Assembly: GCA_032158295.1 (NCBI GenBank)
Contig: CM063247.1
Span: 22,062,358 to 22,126,357 of the forward strand
Direction of reading: 5' to 3'
DNA: 64,000 bases
Source: Pycnopodia helianthoides
Lineage: Eukaryota; Echinodermata; Asteroidea; Forcipulatida; Asteriidae
This document shows positions 15,639 through 28,566 of this stretch, piece by piece (the first letter of the stretch is position 1; each line of letters opens with the position of its first letter). Below the pieces are notes generated by a model. The model saw only the letters and a list, made by a program, of their open reading frames with translations, made no database searches and was not told where the DNA came from. The position numbers and the translations under genes are program-made.

Positions 15639-16084
15639 GTATGTTATATGTTACCGGGGGGGGGCGAATTTTTTTCCCTCAAACGACATTGCTATGATGA
15701 TCCTTTTTTGTTATGATTTTGAATTTTTCTTTTCGATCGGAATGCGAATGTTGGAAAGAAATAAAATTTAAAAAAAGGAAAAAAAAAAGTTTGGGAAAAA
15801 AACTTTCGCTACGGGGGGGGGGGGTGGGGTGCGTTGGCAATGGGCCTGTTTTAGTGTTCCAGAGAACTGTGTGCCTTTCATCGAGTTAAACAAATGTCTC
15901 CCGTAGAAACGAAATCCAATGGAGCTCCAACAATTCGACATCGAAGAAATATAATTAAACGTTTTTTTTTTTAAAAGAACAACACCAATTTTAAAGCATG
16001 CTTTTTGGTAGAGATGACTGTGTTCCGACAACCCTGTTTCGATAACCACTCATGATATAGACGCTTAGGGCATAGAGTTTACAG

Positions 16085-16154
16085 AGTAAGGGTTATAGGG
16101 TTAGGGTGGGGGCTAGGGTTAGGATTAGTGTTAAGGCTATGGGGTTAGGATGAG
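16085..16154 (+). repeat. telomere-like patch, second copy
   Basis: Same degenerate TTAGGG words as at 5,103, carried by unit 1 of the tandem duplication. Confidence 0.7.
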
Positions 16155-17279
16155 GAAAACATATTTTGGGTTTTGGAACAATAATTAGGGTGTCGGGACA
16201 AAGGTGTGTAACCCGGGTAAATTTTTTAAGGAGAGCAATTATAACGATTTTTGTTTGTCTCCTTTGGCTGTTATTTTCACAAAAAGGGGAAAAATTACTA
16301 ACCGTCATAGATAAGGTATGGGATCCAGGGCATGCTGATAAGGGCCCCGGAATTGCACATGTGCAAGCGAGCGTGGCAAAACCTACCACTACGAGTGAGC
16401 TTATTTTAGGGATCGATTAGCAGGGACACATGGAATGTATTTCTTTGAAAATTAGCTTTCTCCTAATTGCTGCATTTTCCAGCAAAGTATACTTTAAAGT
16501 GTAAGTGTTTTTCCTCTTTACTTACCCCCCCCCAAAAAAAAAATATACAGTTGGCAAAAGAATAAAGGATGGGCGATGTGCTCTCACAATTTTGTTACTT
16601 CTTATAATCAACCACTCACTGTTAACACAATTAAAACGCATACTTTGTAAAGCACTGAAAGGTGTACGTTTACATCAGCAAGACCTAACGCTTGGTCTCA
16701 TTTATTAATTATTATTGTTTTCAGGTATGGTATTGTTTTACTTATTGAATTTCTCAAAAATAAATGAGCCTTTTTGAGCTCACTTCTCAAAAATATGGTC
16801 GTGGGTAATCATGTAGGGCCACGGCCAATAAAATGACCACTGGTTATATGTTACCGGGGGGGCGAATCTTTTTTTCCCCAAACGACATTGCTATGATGAT
16901 CCTTTTTTGTTATGATTTTGAATTTTGTTTTTTTTATCGGAATGCGGATGTTGGAAAGAAATAAAATTTAAAAAAAGGAAAAAAAAAAGTTTGGGAAAAA
17001 AATTCGCTACGGGGGGGGGGGGGGTGCGTTGGCAATGGGCCTGTTTTAGTGTTCCAGAGAACTGTGTGCCTTTCATCGAGTTAAACAAATGTCTCCCGTA
17101 GAAATGAAATCCAATGGAGCTCCAACAATTCGACATCGAAGAAATATAATTAAACGTTTTTTTTTAAAAGAACAACACCAATTTTAAAGCATGCTTTTTG
17201 GTAGAGATGACTGTGTTCCGACAACCCTGTTTCGATAACCACTCATGATATAGACGCTTAGGGCATAGAGTTTACAGCG

Positions 17280-17349
17280 TAAGGGTTATAGGGTTAGGGT
17301 GGGGGCTAGGGTTAGGATTAGTGTTAAGGCTATGGGGTTAGGATGAGGA
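17280..17349 (+). repeat. telomere-like patch, third copy
   Basis: Same degenerate TTAGGG words as at 5,103, carried by unit 2 of the tandem duplication. Confidence 0.7.
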
Positions 17350-19772
17350 AAACATATTAGGGGTTTTGGAACAATAATTAGGGTGTCGGGACAAAGGTGT
17401 GTAACCCGGGTAAATTTTCTAAGGAAAGCAATTATAACGATTTTTGTTTGTCTCCTAACCGTCATAGATAAGGTATGGGATCCAGGGCATGCTGATAAGG
17501 GCCCCGGAATTGCACATGTACAAGCGAGCGTGGCAAAACCTACCACTACGAGTGAGCTTATTTTAGGGATCGATTAGCAGGGACACATGGAATGTATTTC
17601 TTTGAAAATTAGCTCTTCCTAATTGCTGCATTTTCCAGCAAAGTATACTTTAAAGTGTAAGTGTTTTTCCTGTTTACTTAACCCCCCCCAAAAAAAATAT
17701 ACAGTTGGCAAAAGAATAAAGGATGGGCGATGTGCACTCACAATTTTGTTACTTCTTATAATCAACCACTCACTGTTAACACAATTAAAACGCGTACTTT
17801 GTAAAGCACTGAAAGGTGTACGTTTACATCAGCAAGACATAACGCTTGGTCTCATTTATTAATTATTATTGTTTTCAGGTATGGTATTGTTTTACTTATT
17901 GAATTTCTCAAAAATAAATGAGCCTTTTTGAGGTCACTTTTCGAAAATATGGTCGTGGGTAATCATGTAGGGCCACGGCCAATAAAATGACCACTGCTGA
18001 CCGTGACCACTGGCCAAAATCCATGTACACCCGAAATGGAGCTTGAGCCATTGAAGCATGGAGGTAGCCCTCCATGATTGAAGCATTCGACCAGATTGGC
18101 AGCCAAAAGGAGAAGCATTCTGTAAATAGTTGTCAAACGACCACTACTGACCACCAGATGACCTCTGGCCAAATTTTATGAACATCCTTAAACAAATGAA
18201 ATAAATTTCAAATGCGAAAAACCAAGTTTTTTTTCATGAAATGACCACTGCTGAACCAATAGGTGACCACTGGCCCAAAATGTTCATCGAGCCAATACAG
18301 CACTGAACCAAGTTAGGCTGCAATCGGCTGAAGAACGTGGGAGATAAAGCATTTTGTAAAATAATATTCCTAAAATTACCACAACTGACCACTAGATGAC
18401 CATTGGCAAAATTGGTGAACATTCCTAGATAGATGAAATACATTCAAAATGTAAAAAAAGAATATATATTTTTAAATGACCAATGCTGACCGATAGGTGA
18501 CCATTGGCCAAAATCTGTGTACACCTCAAATTTAGCTCGAGTAAATGAAGCATTGTACCAAGTTAGCCTGCACGCGGCTAAAAACTTTGAAAGAATTAAA
18601 AGAAGCATTTTTTAAATGTTCATGAAACTACAACTACTCACCGATATAACAAACTACACCAACTTTTTTTTGAATACATAATGAGCAAATCTATGATCAA
18701 CAAACCGTAGGCTAATACAAGTAGTGTAAATTCAACATAAATAAAAAGAAACTCAAAGAACTAGTGCATCAAATCTAGATCACTGGGTCAAGCCTTATGG
18801 GAAAGGACAATTCTGCACTACATGTGGTTTCCAGTAAGCAAGTCTCAATCCTAATGATTGTACGTAGTGAATATTCATTAGGAATTAGACTTGCCGAAGT
18901 CTATAGAGTACATGCTATTTTCCTGTTGACCACTGAAGAAATGAAACTACCATAAAGCCAAAACAAAAGAGTAACTAACGACAGAGGGACTTGGATAAGT
19001 TAATGCCTGCTTGTCTCTGCAAATTAACTTTGAACAAAATACAAAAACTCTCATCCATTTCTGAGACTGTGGGAAAACCGCACCTCCTTGATTGAAATAC
19101 TGAATCTACTCTGTCAATCACTTAGGGCCACATGCTTAGATTTCTGTAACTTGTCCTCAAACACACCATGAGTTATTTTTTTGATTTAACAATTCAAAAG
19201 TGATAGAATGAAGTCCTTGTTCAACACAGAAAGAAACCTCTAATACAGAATAAAATTAGGCACTCAATCCTTCAAAAATCGAATGTAGCTAGACATGGGC
19301 ACAGCCATATGCATTCTAAAACTATCCAAATACCTTTGATATTTAAGCTAATAATGTTCAAAACAACAGAACCAATGTATCTTTAAAAAAACTAAACCAC
19401 ATCAAGATTTAAGTTGGACTCTCATTCTGCCCCTACATTTTAAAATTTAATCTAGGCAAACTGAACAAAATAACCTCCTCTTCAACGGATATGTAATTTC
19501 GCTTTATAAATCTTCAGACATACTTTTGTCAAATACGAAGACATTTTCATGTAAAAGTTAACACAGTGGGAACTTTAAGAAAGTTAATGGTGAGAAATAA
19601 CTATTATTTTTTTCTTACCAAATCCACAACAGACCAAAGTTCTAGGCAGATAAAGTCTTAATTTTTGGCTATGCCCTCGAGGGAAACAATATCGAAAAGG
19701 AATAAAGGTATAACGGTGTTTGGGGAGTAAAGGTATTGACCTAGGATGTACATGTAGACAATTCAAGTTTAA

Positions 19773-20122
19773 AGGAACATTACAGAATTGGTAAGAAAAA
19801 CAAGAAACTTTTTGATCACAGATTTACATAAACTTACACGGTCTAATGATGATGATAGTAGAAAATATCCCTTGAAAAATTTCTGTCTGAAATGCCATAT
19901 TTGTTGAGACCGATTGGAGTTTATCGCTCAGTAAGCGTTTTATTCATTTGTTGAATCTATATGATTTTATGCAAATGTGTAATCGGTTTTTCAATATTGA
20001 AAATTGGCCGATCGATCTCGAACTTCTACAGGTTTGTTAGTTTATGTAAATGGTGGATTAGATAAAGTGCTTACACTGCCAGCAACTATTTTGTTAGCAA
20101 AAACCAATTCTGTAATGTTCCT
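19773..20122. mobile_element. MITE family A, both ends present (350 bp)
   Basis: Starts AGGAACATTACAGAATTGGT and ends ACCAATTCTGTAATGTTCCT: a perfect 20-bp terminal inverted repeat, flanked by TTAA at 19,769-19,772 and 20,123-20,126. Best-preserved ends of the family in this window. Confidence 0.88.
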
Positions 20123-22123
20123 TTAAACGGGAGAACTTAAACAAGTAAAATAAACATGGATTATCCAGCCTTGTCACAATTACTTCACATGTTTATGATC
20201 ATAAAAACTTACTTGGAGCACTGGTAGATATTTTATATTATAAAACATTGCATAAAGCTTTTCTCAGGCATCTGAAAGCCCACAATTTTATGCAACAAGG
20301 GTTTTTTTCTTCTTTCTTTATTTCTCGGGACTTTGATGACCAATTGAGCCCAAATTTTTAACTGATTTGCTATTTATGCATGTTATCGGATACACCAATT
20401 GAGTGTACTGGTTTTTGACAAATACCAAAAGCATACCCTGCCTTGAAACCTTCACTGGATTTTAGTATTTTTGTGTCTCCATCTTGACGTCTGGTCTTTG
20501 TTAAATCCTCGTTCTAAGTTTATAGTAAGTAAGAGTTGCACTGGATCTGCAATAATAACTATCGTGATAATATTATTTCAATGTCGTCTCCTGAAGACGA
20601 GCAGAGTAGAGACCCTACCGGCTCTTTTTCGACTCCCCCCAAAAGAGATTTTACACACGGTTGTACCCGCAATTTTACAATTTAAATACTTATTTTCCAC
20701 ACCATGCAAAGCTTCAAACATTACTTTGTCTAGGCAGTTTACAAAATAATGTTGCCCTAAATATTTTGACCGGCTCGGGCCCAATGTGGTTGAGGGGTCA
20801 AGTTTTGCGTATCGAGATCCTGTCAAGATCCACTGCCTATAGTCTGTCAAGATCCACTTCCTATAGTGCTTGGACAATCAGATTTACCAGTATTTCTGGT
20901 CAACGTTGTCTTCGAAACAACGTTCGGAAAAGTACAACTTGAGTTCTTCGCCTGTCTTTTTCCAGATGACATTATATCTGTGAAATGCAAAATGAAGAAG
21001 AATTATTTATTTTTTTTTTTTTCAGTTGGCATCAGCAAATTTCACTCTTTGTAAAATCACGGTGTGTTAATTAAAAGTAGATTTTTTTTAATTTATTATT
21101 ATTATTATTATTTTTTTTAAAGATTCATACTATATATTTAGGAGTCGGGTTTCGTTACAATGATTACACAATTGTATTATTTACATAGTTACCATAAGCC
21201 TGTTGTGAGTTTTACGTATTGCCTGTAATGCGTTTGTTCATTTTGACCTGTTAACCCGTTTCATAAGTATTTATTTAGGTTACTATAGACGATGTGACCT
21301 GTGACATCACATGTTTACAAAAGAGCCACAGAGCCTGGACTTCCGGCGGGCACATTTGTACACAGCTCAATGGAAGAATACAACAAATCTTATGTTTAAT
21401 GGAGATCGCACTGTCTGATTTTCCTCAACTTTTGACATGAAGAAAGGGGGGACATCTCAAAAGCTGTACAGCTGTTGCTTTTGTAAATTTTGAATTTATG
21501 TGAAAATTATGACACAAAATATAAATTTTCCCATTGAGCCTGTGTAGCATCTTGCCCGTCAGGAATAGCATTATATTGTCCGAGGTCACCACTCTGTAAA
21601 CAAATGTAACATGGTCTATAAGTGGTGTACGTGAACTTTTCCCGTACACCCAAACTAATCGATTCTTGTTTCGACTGAGTGCAGTGACGCGCGTGTCAAT
21701 AGTGAGAGTCGAACATTTGTCACCAAATATTCGAGAGTGATTGCAGCGTAGGATGGCTATGCTTCGGTCGTTTACTATCTGTTGTACAAAAGCGGAGTAC
21801 CGGTAATTTCGTCAATAAATCTTCTAATAAAAGTGAAGCAAGGAAAATCAGACTTTTCAATAATTTATATTCATTGCTGAGCAGAGTGTACTGTTCTAAA
21901 CGTCGAGACCACAACGTTTCGCAAAATTGCGTTTCAAGACAACTGAGTGTGAAAGTTTGATTGGTTTTCTACCGTTCATTAGTCGTCATAGGAAGGTTAA
22001 ATTCTGCATGGGAATGGGAAAACATCTCTTTGGGATAATTCTAGCAACAAAAATGTAACAGTAATAATATTTTTTATGGAGGGCCCTTTTTTACGGCCTT
22101 TTGTTACTGGAAAAAGTACTTTG

Positions 22124-22170
22124 TGTGCCTTGAAGAAGGGCGTAGAGCCTTACGCCCTTCTTCCGGGCAC
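22124..22170. repeat. strong hairpin, 13-bp perfect stem, downstream of gene copy C
   Basis: GAAGAAGGGCGTA (22,132-22,144) pairs exactly with TACGCCCTTCTTC (22,151-22,163) around the loop GAGCCT. Outer GTGCC/GGGCAC extends the stem. It lies about 150 bp past the last recognised exon of SnoaL-like copy C. Copy B has a decayed version near 10,460-10,505. Confidence 0.7.
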
Positions 22171-22324
22171 AAGAGGACACATGGGTTTGAAAAATTTCGT
22201 AAATTGTGATGTGCGTTTTCGAAACTATGGGTCTTCGTTGTGTATTTGCGGCACAAGAAATCAACTCCGAGCCAAAGTTGGAAGGGATTTCGGAAATTCT
22301 AAACATAACGACATGATGACGTAC

Positions 22325-22820
22325 CTGCCGCTAGCACACGTTGCCCCATCCGCTCCAGTGAATATGTAATTTCCTCGCTCATAGACCATGCCATCAGTGC
22401 CCGGCTCCGGCTCTGGGCCGACTTTATCAGCTGTAAGCTTGCATGAAGTAGCCCTTTGTCGCATCTCTCTCATCACCCTGGGGACTCCTGTAAGAAGATT
22501 CATCCAATAAACCACTTTATTTTATTATTTTTTAGCAATTACTAGGCTATGTTGTTCTTTATTCCTTAAAATGTTTGTAAAACCTTTCAAACTTAATTAA
22601 GGTTCCCCTCCCCTCCCGAAAAAAAACGTATAGTTACGCCACTGCATAAAACCACGTGTCCGTTACTAACTTGTTCTTCCGCGATAAGGTATTTCCTCGT
22701 TCGGTCGCGTCAATATACAATTCGTGTCGTAGAGTACCATAATTCCATCCATTTCATTGGCGTTGAAACACCTCACAAATTCATCATTCTGCCTCTGAAT
22801 CCTCTCTCTCATGTTTACAT
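22325..22820 (-). CDS. SnoaL/DUF4440-like gene, copy C, partial
   Basis: Minus-strand exons 22,820-22,671 and 22,487-22,325. Exon 1 follows acceptor CTTATACAG and ends ACAA|GTTAGT; it encodes IQRQNDEFVRCFNANEMDG then LYDTNC. Exon 2 follows CTTCTTACAG and ends GGCAG|GTACGT; it encodes MRQRATSCKLTADKV, YERGNYIF, then GR. Junction phase is 1, as in copies A and B. The expected LYxxDC acidic residue is replaced by Asn (LYDTNC) and the glycine loop differs, so this copy has diverged more in its central turn. Outer exons were not found. Confidence 0.57.
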
Positions 22821-22859
22821 CTGTATAAGACATGTGTACAATCAGTTAAATTTAAGGGA

Positions 22860-23700
22860 AGCTGGGGGGGGGCACAAGGGCTGTATATCATTTCTTCTAG
22901 GGGGTCACTCATAGCCAATAAAAAACTTTGTCTGCGTGTAAGTGGGCCTAAATTAAAAAGTTAAACTTTAACTGGCAATTATCAGATTAAAGCATATAAA
23001 ATGTAACGTTTAAATCTGGTAATTGCTAGTTTCAAATATTCGGATTTCAAATGGGGAGGGCCACGGGGGGGGGGCATGAACATAAATGGGGGACAGGTCC
23101 CCCCCCCCCCCCCCTTACGGCACTGCATACACTGATGTATATATACAGTTAAACTAATACAACACATACACACTTTATGGACATCATAATCTCACCTGGA
23201 AAAAAAATTAAAACTGTGGGCCGTCCGGTCGTATCTTACAGTCTTGTTCTCTTCAACCGGGGGTCTACTCAGTAACCACTCAAAATGGAAGATAATAATA
23301 CAAAATAACACTTTTTGCTTGTTCCCGCGCTCAAATGTTGCACATTATTTCTAAATTTGAGGACAAACATCGCCCTAAATTGTGCAAAGATATACGGTGA
23401 TCGAGCCAGCGTGACTAGGTTGTCCAATGAAAATAGGTCTTTCATCCTAAGTTGACCAATCAAAATTGGTCTTGTGTATACGTGCGGATGTACGAAGCGA
23501 CGAGTTGCTGTGCTAAGTATTATGTTTAAGCAAAGCGCATTTACAAATTTGCTCAATTTGAATAGTGCGCTGCTCTTTGTGCGGTTCTCAGTCTGGTTCT
23601 GCGTTACGAGATAGGGCGCTCAATCTTCAGATTGAGCAAAATTGTGCACAATCTGGATATTGTACAAGTCCATAAAACGCGCTCTACATAAACACACAGT
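22860..23700. other. upstream flank of gene copy C, no gene seen
   Basis: Contains poly-G/poly-C runs (about 22,866, 23,067 and 23,100-23,114) and a possible minus-strand donor TTTCCAG|GTGAGATTATG near 23,197, equivalent to the one at about 1,300. Open frames here match nothing I know. Confidence 0.45.
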
Positions 23701-23737
23701 ATCAACAAGCTGATCGTCATGTTGTCAACATCAAAAC

Positions 23738-24890
23738 ATGGCCGAAAAAGACAGCGAGAAACACTCAAATTTACGGTGTTATGCCCATTTGTGTGAAAGT
23801 AATGAAGCCGTAACACCTATGACCGAAGAATCGTGGACAATTCAGACGCTGTGTATATATTTGGAAGGAATTGGACGGGAAATCAGCTGAAATAGCGAGG
23901 TGTTTCTTAGATAGAGCTGTGCTGTGATAGTCAAACCCAACGGCAACGATGGTGGTTTTCGTCGGAAGTGCTACCAATATTTCACACTCACAGATGCTTC
24001 AAAGCACTTGCGAAGCTGACGCGAGTCAAAGAACCTGTGCCTGCTGCTGAAGGTTAGAGAATTGTTTCAAGTTGTTTATTGAACATTCGTTAGTGTGTAT
24101 GACTCCCTATTATAATTAAAAAATAGTGAATGATCACGTAGCGTAGAAACCGGTAAGATTAGAATGGGTACATGGTTAATAATGGACACCAATATTAGTA
24201 ATTATTAGTAGAAATAAATATCGTCAGCCCATGTGGCGTTGTTATTTTAAACTGGCCCTGTTTGAGCCAATGTTTTTCAGTTCACAAAAAGTGAATTCAT
24301 GCCATGCCCCTACCATAAATAGTGCCAATACGCTGGACTTCCTCCGCTTCTTGGCCTTACAGCTGCGCCCATGTAATTTCCGGAGGTGATATTATTTTTC
24401 GGATAGAAACCCACAAATTTATGCCAAGATTTTTCTGAAAATGTGTGCGCTCGTTTGGTGTAATTTTATGAAAAAACTTGGAGCTGGCAATCGCTAAATC
24501 GTCGGCGCCATGATTTTAACATTTAAACCGAACTATTGGAAATCAAGCCAGTTTGAAATAATTTATTCATTTGTAGTGGCTTAAGACTTCCATAAAATGG
24601 TCCCCACCATGCATAACAACGGTTATGTTTTTTTTATAATCATTTACATTTAAAATAAACACCATTGGTGCCTTCAAAAAGTATTAACTAAAACGGGACT
24701 TAATTTTGTTATTTTATTTTTGTTTTCAAACCAGGTATCAGTGAAACGTCTCACACCAGAGAAGAGAACTTGCAGCCTGCTGAGAAGAGAGTTAGAATGC
24801 TTCGGTCAAGATCTTCTTTGAACAAAGAAGGAACCTTTCCATCTCATATCTTACCGTTATTTTTGCTCCAAAACCACTAAAGAGCATCTG
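23738..24890 (+). pseudogene. decayed two-exon gene fragment (family with GFRRKCYQYFT motif)
   Basis: Starting at ATG 23,738, the sequence encodes MAEKDSEKHSNLRCYAHLC, then after a frame shift WKELDGKSAEIARCFLDRA, then after a stop and another shift NGNDGGFRRKCYQYFTLTDA. A donor-like site follows at 24,052 (GAAG|GTTAGAG). A second exon begins after CCAG at 24,735 and encodes RVRMLRSRSSLNKEGTFP, ending at a stop near 24,881. The 'hRKCY..FT' block followed by a basic 'LRS' exon resembles the N-terminus of a family of uncharacterised proteins common in marine invertebrates. At least two frameshifts make it a pseudogene. Family likeness is my inference. Confidence 0.5.
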
Positions 24891-24939
24891 TGTGTTTTTT
24901 TAGTATCAAAAGTATTGAAAAGATTGATCAGAACGGAGT

Positions 24940-25020
24940 TCAGACAACTCGACGAGTCGGACAATTCGACAGGGTCAGACAACTCGAAGGTCAGACAGCT
25001 CGACAGAGCGCCAAGACATG
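24940..25020 (-). repeat. short 17-bp minisatellite, inverted relative to 25.6 kb
   Basis: About four units of CAGACAACTCGACGGGT-type sequence, the complement of the array at 25,565-25,765. The two arrays face each other across about 540 bp. Confidence 0.75.
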
Positions 25021-25564
25021 TCGACGGGTGAATGGCTGATCTCCGTTACTGACATCCAGTTTTAGTGAAGAGCTCAAAATGGGAATCATTGGGGTTACCC
25101 CTTCCATCTTGCCCTTACAATGACTTTGTTATAAGCACCATATACTCATTGAAATAGCGTACCTTTAATCACTTAGTGGTACGGTAAACATGATTTTAAT
25201 ATTTTATGTTTTTTACATTTTGTAAGTGGTAATTTTATTTACTTTATTTTATTAAACTTTTTCTCTGGCACAACACTACAAAAAGAAAAATACAAAGTTA
25301 AAAAAAGATAAATAAGTTTAAATTAATAATACACATTCATTAAACGGACGCCCATATTAAATTAAATAAGTCTGCGAGCCCACCCCACCCTGTGGAGACG
25401 CCCATGTGTGCCCAGTACAATACGATCGCCCCCCCCCCCATGCTGAACAGCCCCATTTGCGGTCAGCTGCACACTTGTATCGCTCGAATCTTCTGCCATG
25501 ACATGAGGATTTACCATCCACCCATCGAGTTGTCTGATCAAAAGTCAAGTTGTGTTACGTTTGA

Positions 25565-25765
25565 ACGGACAACCCGTTGAGTTGTCCAACCCGTTGAGTT
25601 GTCTGACCCGTCGAGTTGTCTGACCCGTCGAGTTGTCTGACCCGTCGAGTTGTCTGACCCATCGAGTAAGTCTGACCCATCGAGTTGTCTGATCCGTCGA
25701 GTTGTCTGACCCGTCGAGTTGTTCGACCCGTCGAGTTTTCCAACTCGTCGAGTTGTCAGTCGGAA
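25565..25765 (+). repeat. 17-bp minisatellite (GACCCGTCGAGTTGTCT)n
   Basis: About eleven units with point changes (CCCATCGAG, CCCGTTGAG). The QLDGSDNSTGQ frames on the minus strand are translations of the repeat, not genes. Confidence 0.9.
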
Positions 25766-25799
25766 AAGTTGTCTGACATCCAACAGAACAATAAGGTTG

Positions 25800-28440
25800 C
25801 ATGTGCGTTTACATGTTAATTCTTTATTGAACTTCATTAATAATTGATACAAACAGTTTGTATTGTTTAAAGAGCATTCCGTGGTCTTAATGCACATACA
25901 TCATGTCAATTATAACATGATATTATATGGTTCTTTTTTTGTAAGTTATGAAATCGTCACAGGGGACTTTTTAAAAACTTATACAGAGCTGTGATGTGAA
26001 ATTTAAACAAAATGTAATGCACAAAAGAATGTTTTTTTAAAGTTTTTTTTAAAGATGATAATGTAGAGAGGGAATAATTTCAACCACCTCCATGCTTCAA
26101 CATACTTTGCTTTGGTTTAGCCACTTTAGTTTCCGCCCCCCGGATAAAAACTTTCTTAGTAAGTTCCCCCTGGTAAAATAACACTGTGATAAGATACACC
26201 TTACAACAATAGCCCCTTTGATTAAGGACCCATTTCAGATAGCAGCCTGGCAGCACAAGGGGAACACTCCACATTTATGTGTTCTCCTGATCCCATCACA
26301 AGCTGTGATATTTTACCCCATGTTCAAGTCTTGCCTGTTTTCAAGTATTACTGCTATTTAACCGGTAAGTTCAACCCTTTGATATATTTATTTTCATTGA
26401 TTGATTTGTTAAGAGGATATTACATTATATAAAGATGACTAAGTTTTCCTCCATGGGCTTTACACTGTTTGAAGTTTTCCTTAAAATGTGAACAATACTT
26501 CGAGTCACTTGTACTTTATTTTGTAATGAGCCACATTCAATCTGCTGATAAGCTGATGTTTTTAATATACAATGTACTTGGCAGGAAAAAGTATTAGAAC
26601 TGAGGTCATTCTTGTGTTTTTTAATTGCTGTATAATGTATTGGATTAATTATAGTTTTAGGCCCCTGTTTACTTGAGATTAAAATGGTAAAATTTTAGTT
26701 GTGATTTAACTGGCATTTCCAGAGATTGGTTTTTTTCTTCTCAGTACACTCAATTTGTTCCTTTTGGATTGGACCAGGAGTCCCACTTTAAAAGATGCAT
26801 ACATTGTTGAGAACTGTTAAAGCTATTTTTCTTGACTTTGATATATTTGAACTGCCCCAGACCTTTGCTCTATGCTCAGACCATGGAGGGAGTTCTTCCA
26901 TGCTCGGACTTAAGCTGCTTTGTTTTAGAGAAATATGTGTATTGCCTGAGGGACTTTTGTGTATCAGAAGCTTAGACTTGTCTCTTAGTCCCTCTTTGAA
27001 TGATTGTCAACAGATGTTGTTGTATTTATAGTTTGTCAGTATACTGTAGTTGCCTTTATTGTGGAAATACTTGGGACTAGTCTATTCCTTGCTAGAATGA
27101 CATGTGTTCCACCTTATTTGCTCATTAGGTATTCAGTGAAGTTTGAGTTTGTCTCACACACTGTAGCCTGGGTTGTAACTCTGGACAGTGTTTACATTAA
27201 GAAGGATTGGTAGTGAAAAGGCTAAATGTCTATTGTAGATTTTAATCATTTACATTGGAGTAGTTAACTCATGTATAATCCAGACGACAGTTTTGCTTTA
27301 TGTTGCCATTTACGTATTTCCTTCTTTCTATTTTTGTTTTATTTACACAGGTTTTAAAGCCATTTTGATTTTAATTTGTAACCTTCTTTGGCACTGTGTT
27401 TTGTTGTTTTTATTTTATTTTAGTGGTTTCTATAAATTCCTTTTTTAAGTGTTCTGGGTTCAGTTAAAAGGGGTTACTATTGGTCTTGGTTTAGAGTTCC
27501 CTGTCTATTGCTATATCTCGATCACTGGTTTCGCTTTTGCCTCATAATCAATAAAGTAATTTTTATATTTTTTTCTTTGTTGAGAACCCTACATATTGAG
27601 TTGTCGTCCCACTTCTTGCATTTCCTCGCGTCTTTACCCTATTCGATCCTTAGATTAAGTGAGTTTCCCAAAGGTTTAGTTTTATTTTCATTTATTTCAA
27701 AGTGTACCCTTTTTCCGGGTTACAATAACACTTTGTTAAACATGTTCTCTACAGATAATGGTTTCTAGGGACACAACAAATTCAAGTACAAAGTCACATA
27801 ACTTATTTAATTTAGCATTTAAATTGTTGATTGTGTATGCAGGTTGAGGTCACAGCCAATAAATTTAAAGAAGGAAATAACCGAGGTTTGTCAATTATTT
27901 GTAGGGCTGTTTTGACATACTTTGCGAGTTAAAAAGTGTCTCAGGAACTCCAGTTAGTTTACAATCAACATGAAATGGTGTGCTTATTTATTTGCCAAGA
28001 CTGCCCCCCACCCCTCGGTTAGGTTATCAACACATGCTGAACCCCCCTCCTTTCATTCTTTATGCTTGAATTGTTAGTTGCCTGGAAATGGTGTAGAGGT
28101 TCAACCACAAGTGAAAACTCCAAGTACAGTTTAAAAATAGTATTCCAATAGTTATATAAATACACAAACCTTAAGAAATGTTGTTGGCATACATGATCTT
28201 TTTAAATATAGAGGTTTCCACATCATAATGTGGATTTTTGGGGGGATAATCTATTCCTGCCTGGAAAAAGCTTCTTTTTGGTCAATGGAGGGCGCTGTTT
28301 TTCTTATGTTTTTATGTCGGAAAATGTGACATTTTATCCGTGAATTACACATTAATGTGCAACATTTGAGCGTGGGAACAATTCGATTCTTGCTAAGACA
28401 CATATAATCTACAACTTGGGCTATATTTCGTTCAAACCCC
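25800..28440. other. AT-rich stretch with no recognised gene
   Basis: Several open frames of 60-90 codons occur (for example 26,795-27,031 and 27,508-27,768). None shows a domain, motif or splice-bounded exon that I recognise. T-rich plus-strand composition from 26.4 to 27.7 kb would fit a long 3' UTR or a non-coding transcript, but nothing in the sequence proves it. Confidence 0.4.
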
Positions 28441-28447
28441 TCAGGCA

Positions 28448-28566
28448 ATGATGCCAAACATACAAAAAGCATACTTACTGGCCATCGTGTAGTAGTGGTT
28501 TTCTTATACAACAAGCTGTGCGGAGAGTTCTAGCTGTTCTGTGCTATACATAGAGCTATACATATT
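28448..28566. repeat. dispersed repeat, also at 1,890-2,035
   Basis: Shares AATGCCAAAC…, TTACTGGCCATCGTGTAG and ACAACAAGCTGT with the earlier copy. On the minus strand both read …CACGATGGCCAGTAAG, which looks like a start codon running into a donor, so it may derive from a duplicated first exon and promoter. Confidence 0.55.

Larger units (their letters stand above)
15643..17990. repeat. 1.2 kb tandem duplication inside SD1 copy 2
   Basis: Unit 1 (15,643-16,842) and unit 2 (16,843-17,985) both start GTTATATGTTACCGGGGG and run through the same poly-G tract, telomere-like patch and GACCACTG text. SD1 copy 1 has this segment once (about 4,650-5,815). Unit 1 alone carries an extra phrase near 16,263-16,300 (TTGGCTGTTATTTTCAC…). 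Confidence 0.85.
13943..21213. repeat. segmental duplication SD1, copy 2
   Basis: Second copy of the block at 2,987-8,822, lying between SnoaL-like gene copies B and C. It is longer because of an extra 1.2 kb tandem unit (15,643-17,990) and because it keeps the complete MITE A at 19,773. The two copies are closely similar over kilobases, so the duplication is recent or homogenised. Confidence 0.85.

Noticed and set aside
25538..25897. Minus-strand 119-codon frame with QLDGSDNSTGQTTRRV repeats
   Set aside because: Translation of the 17-bp minisatellite, with no flanking coding signal.
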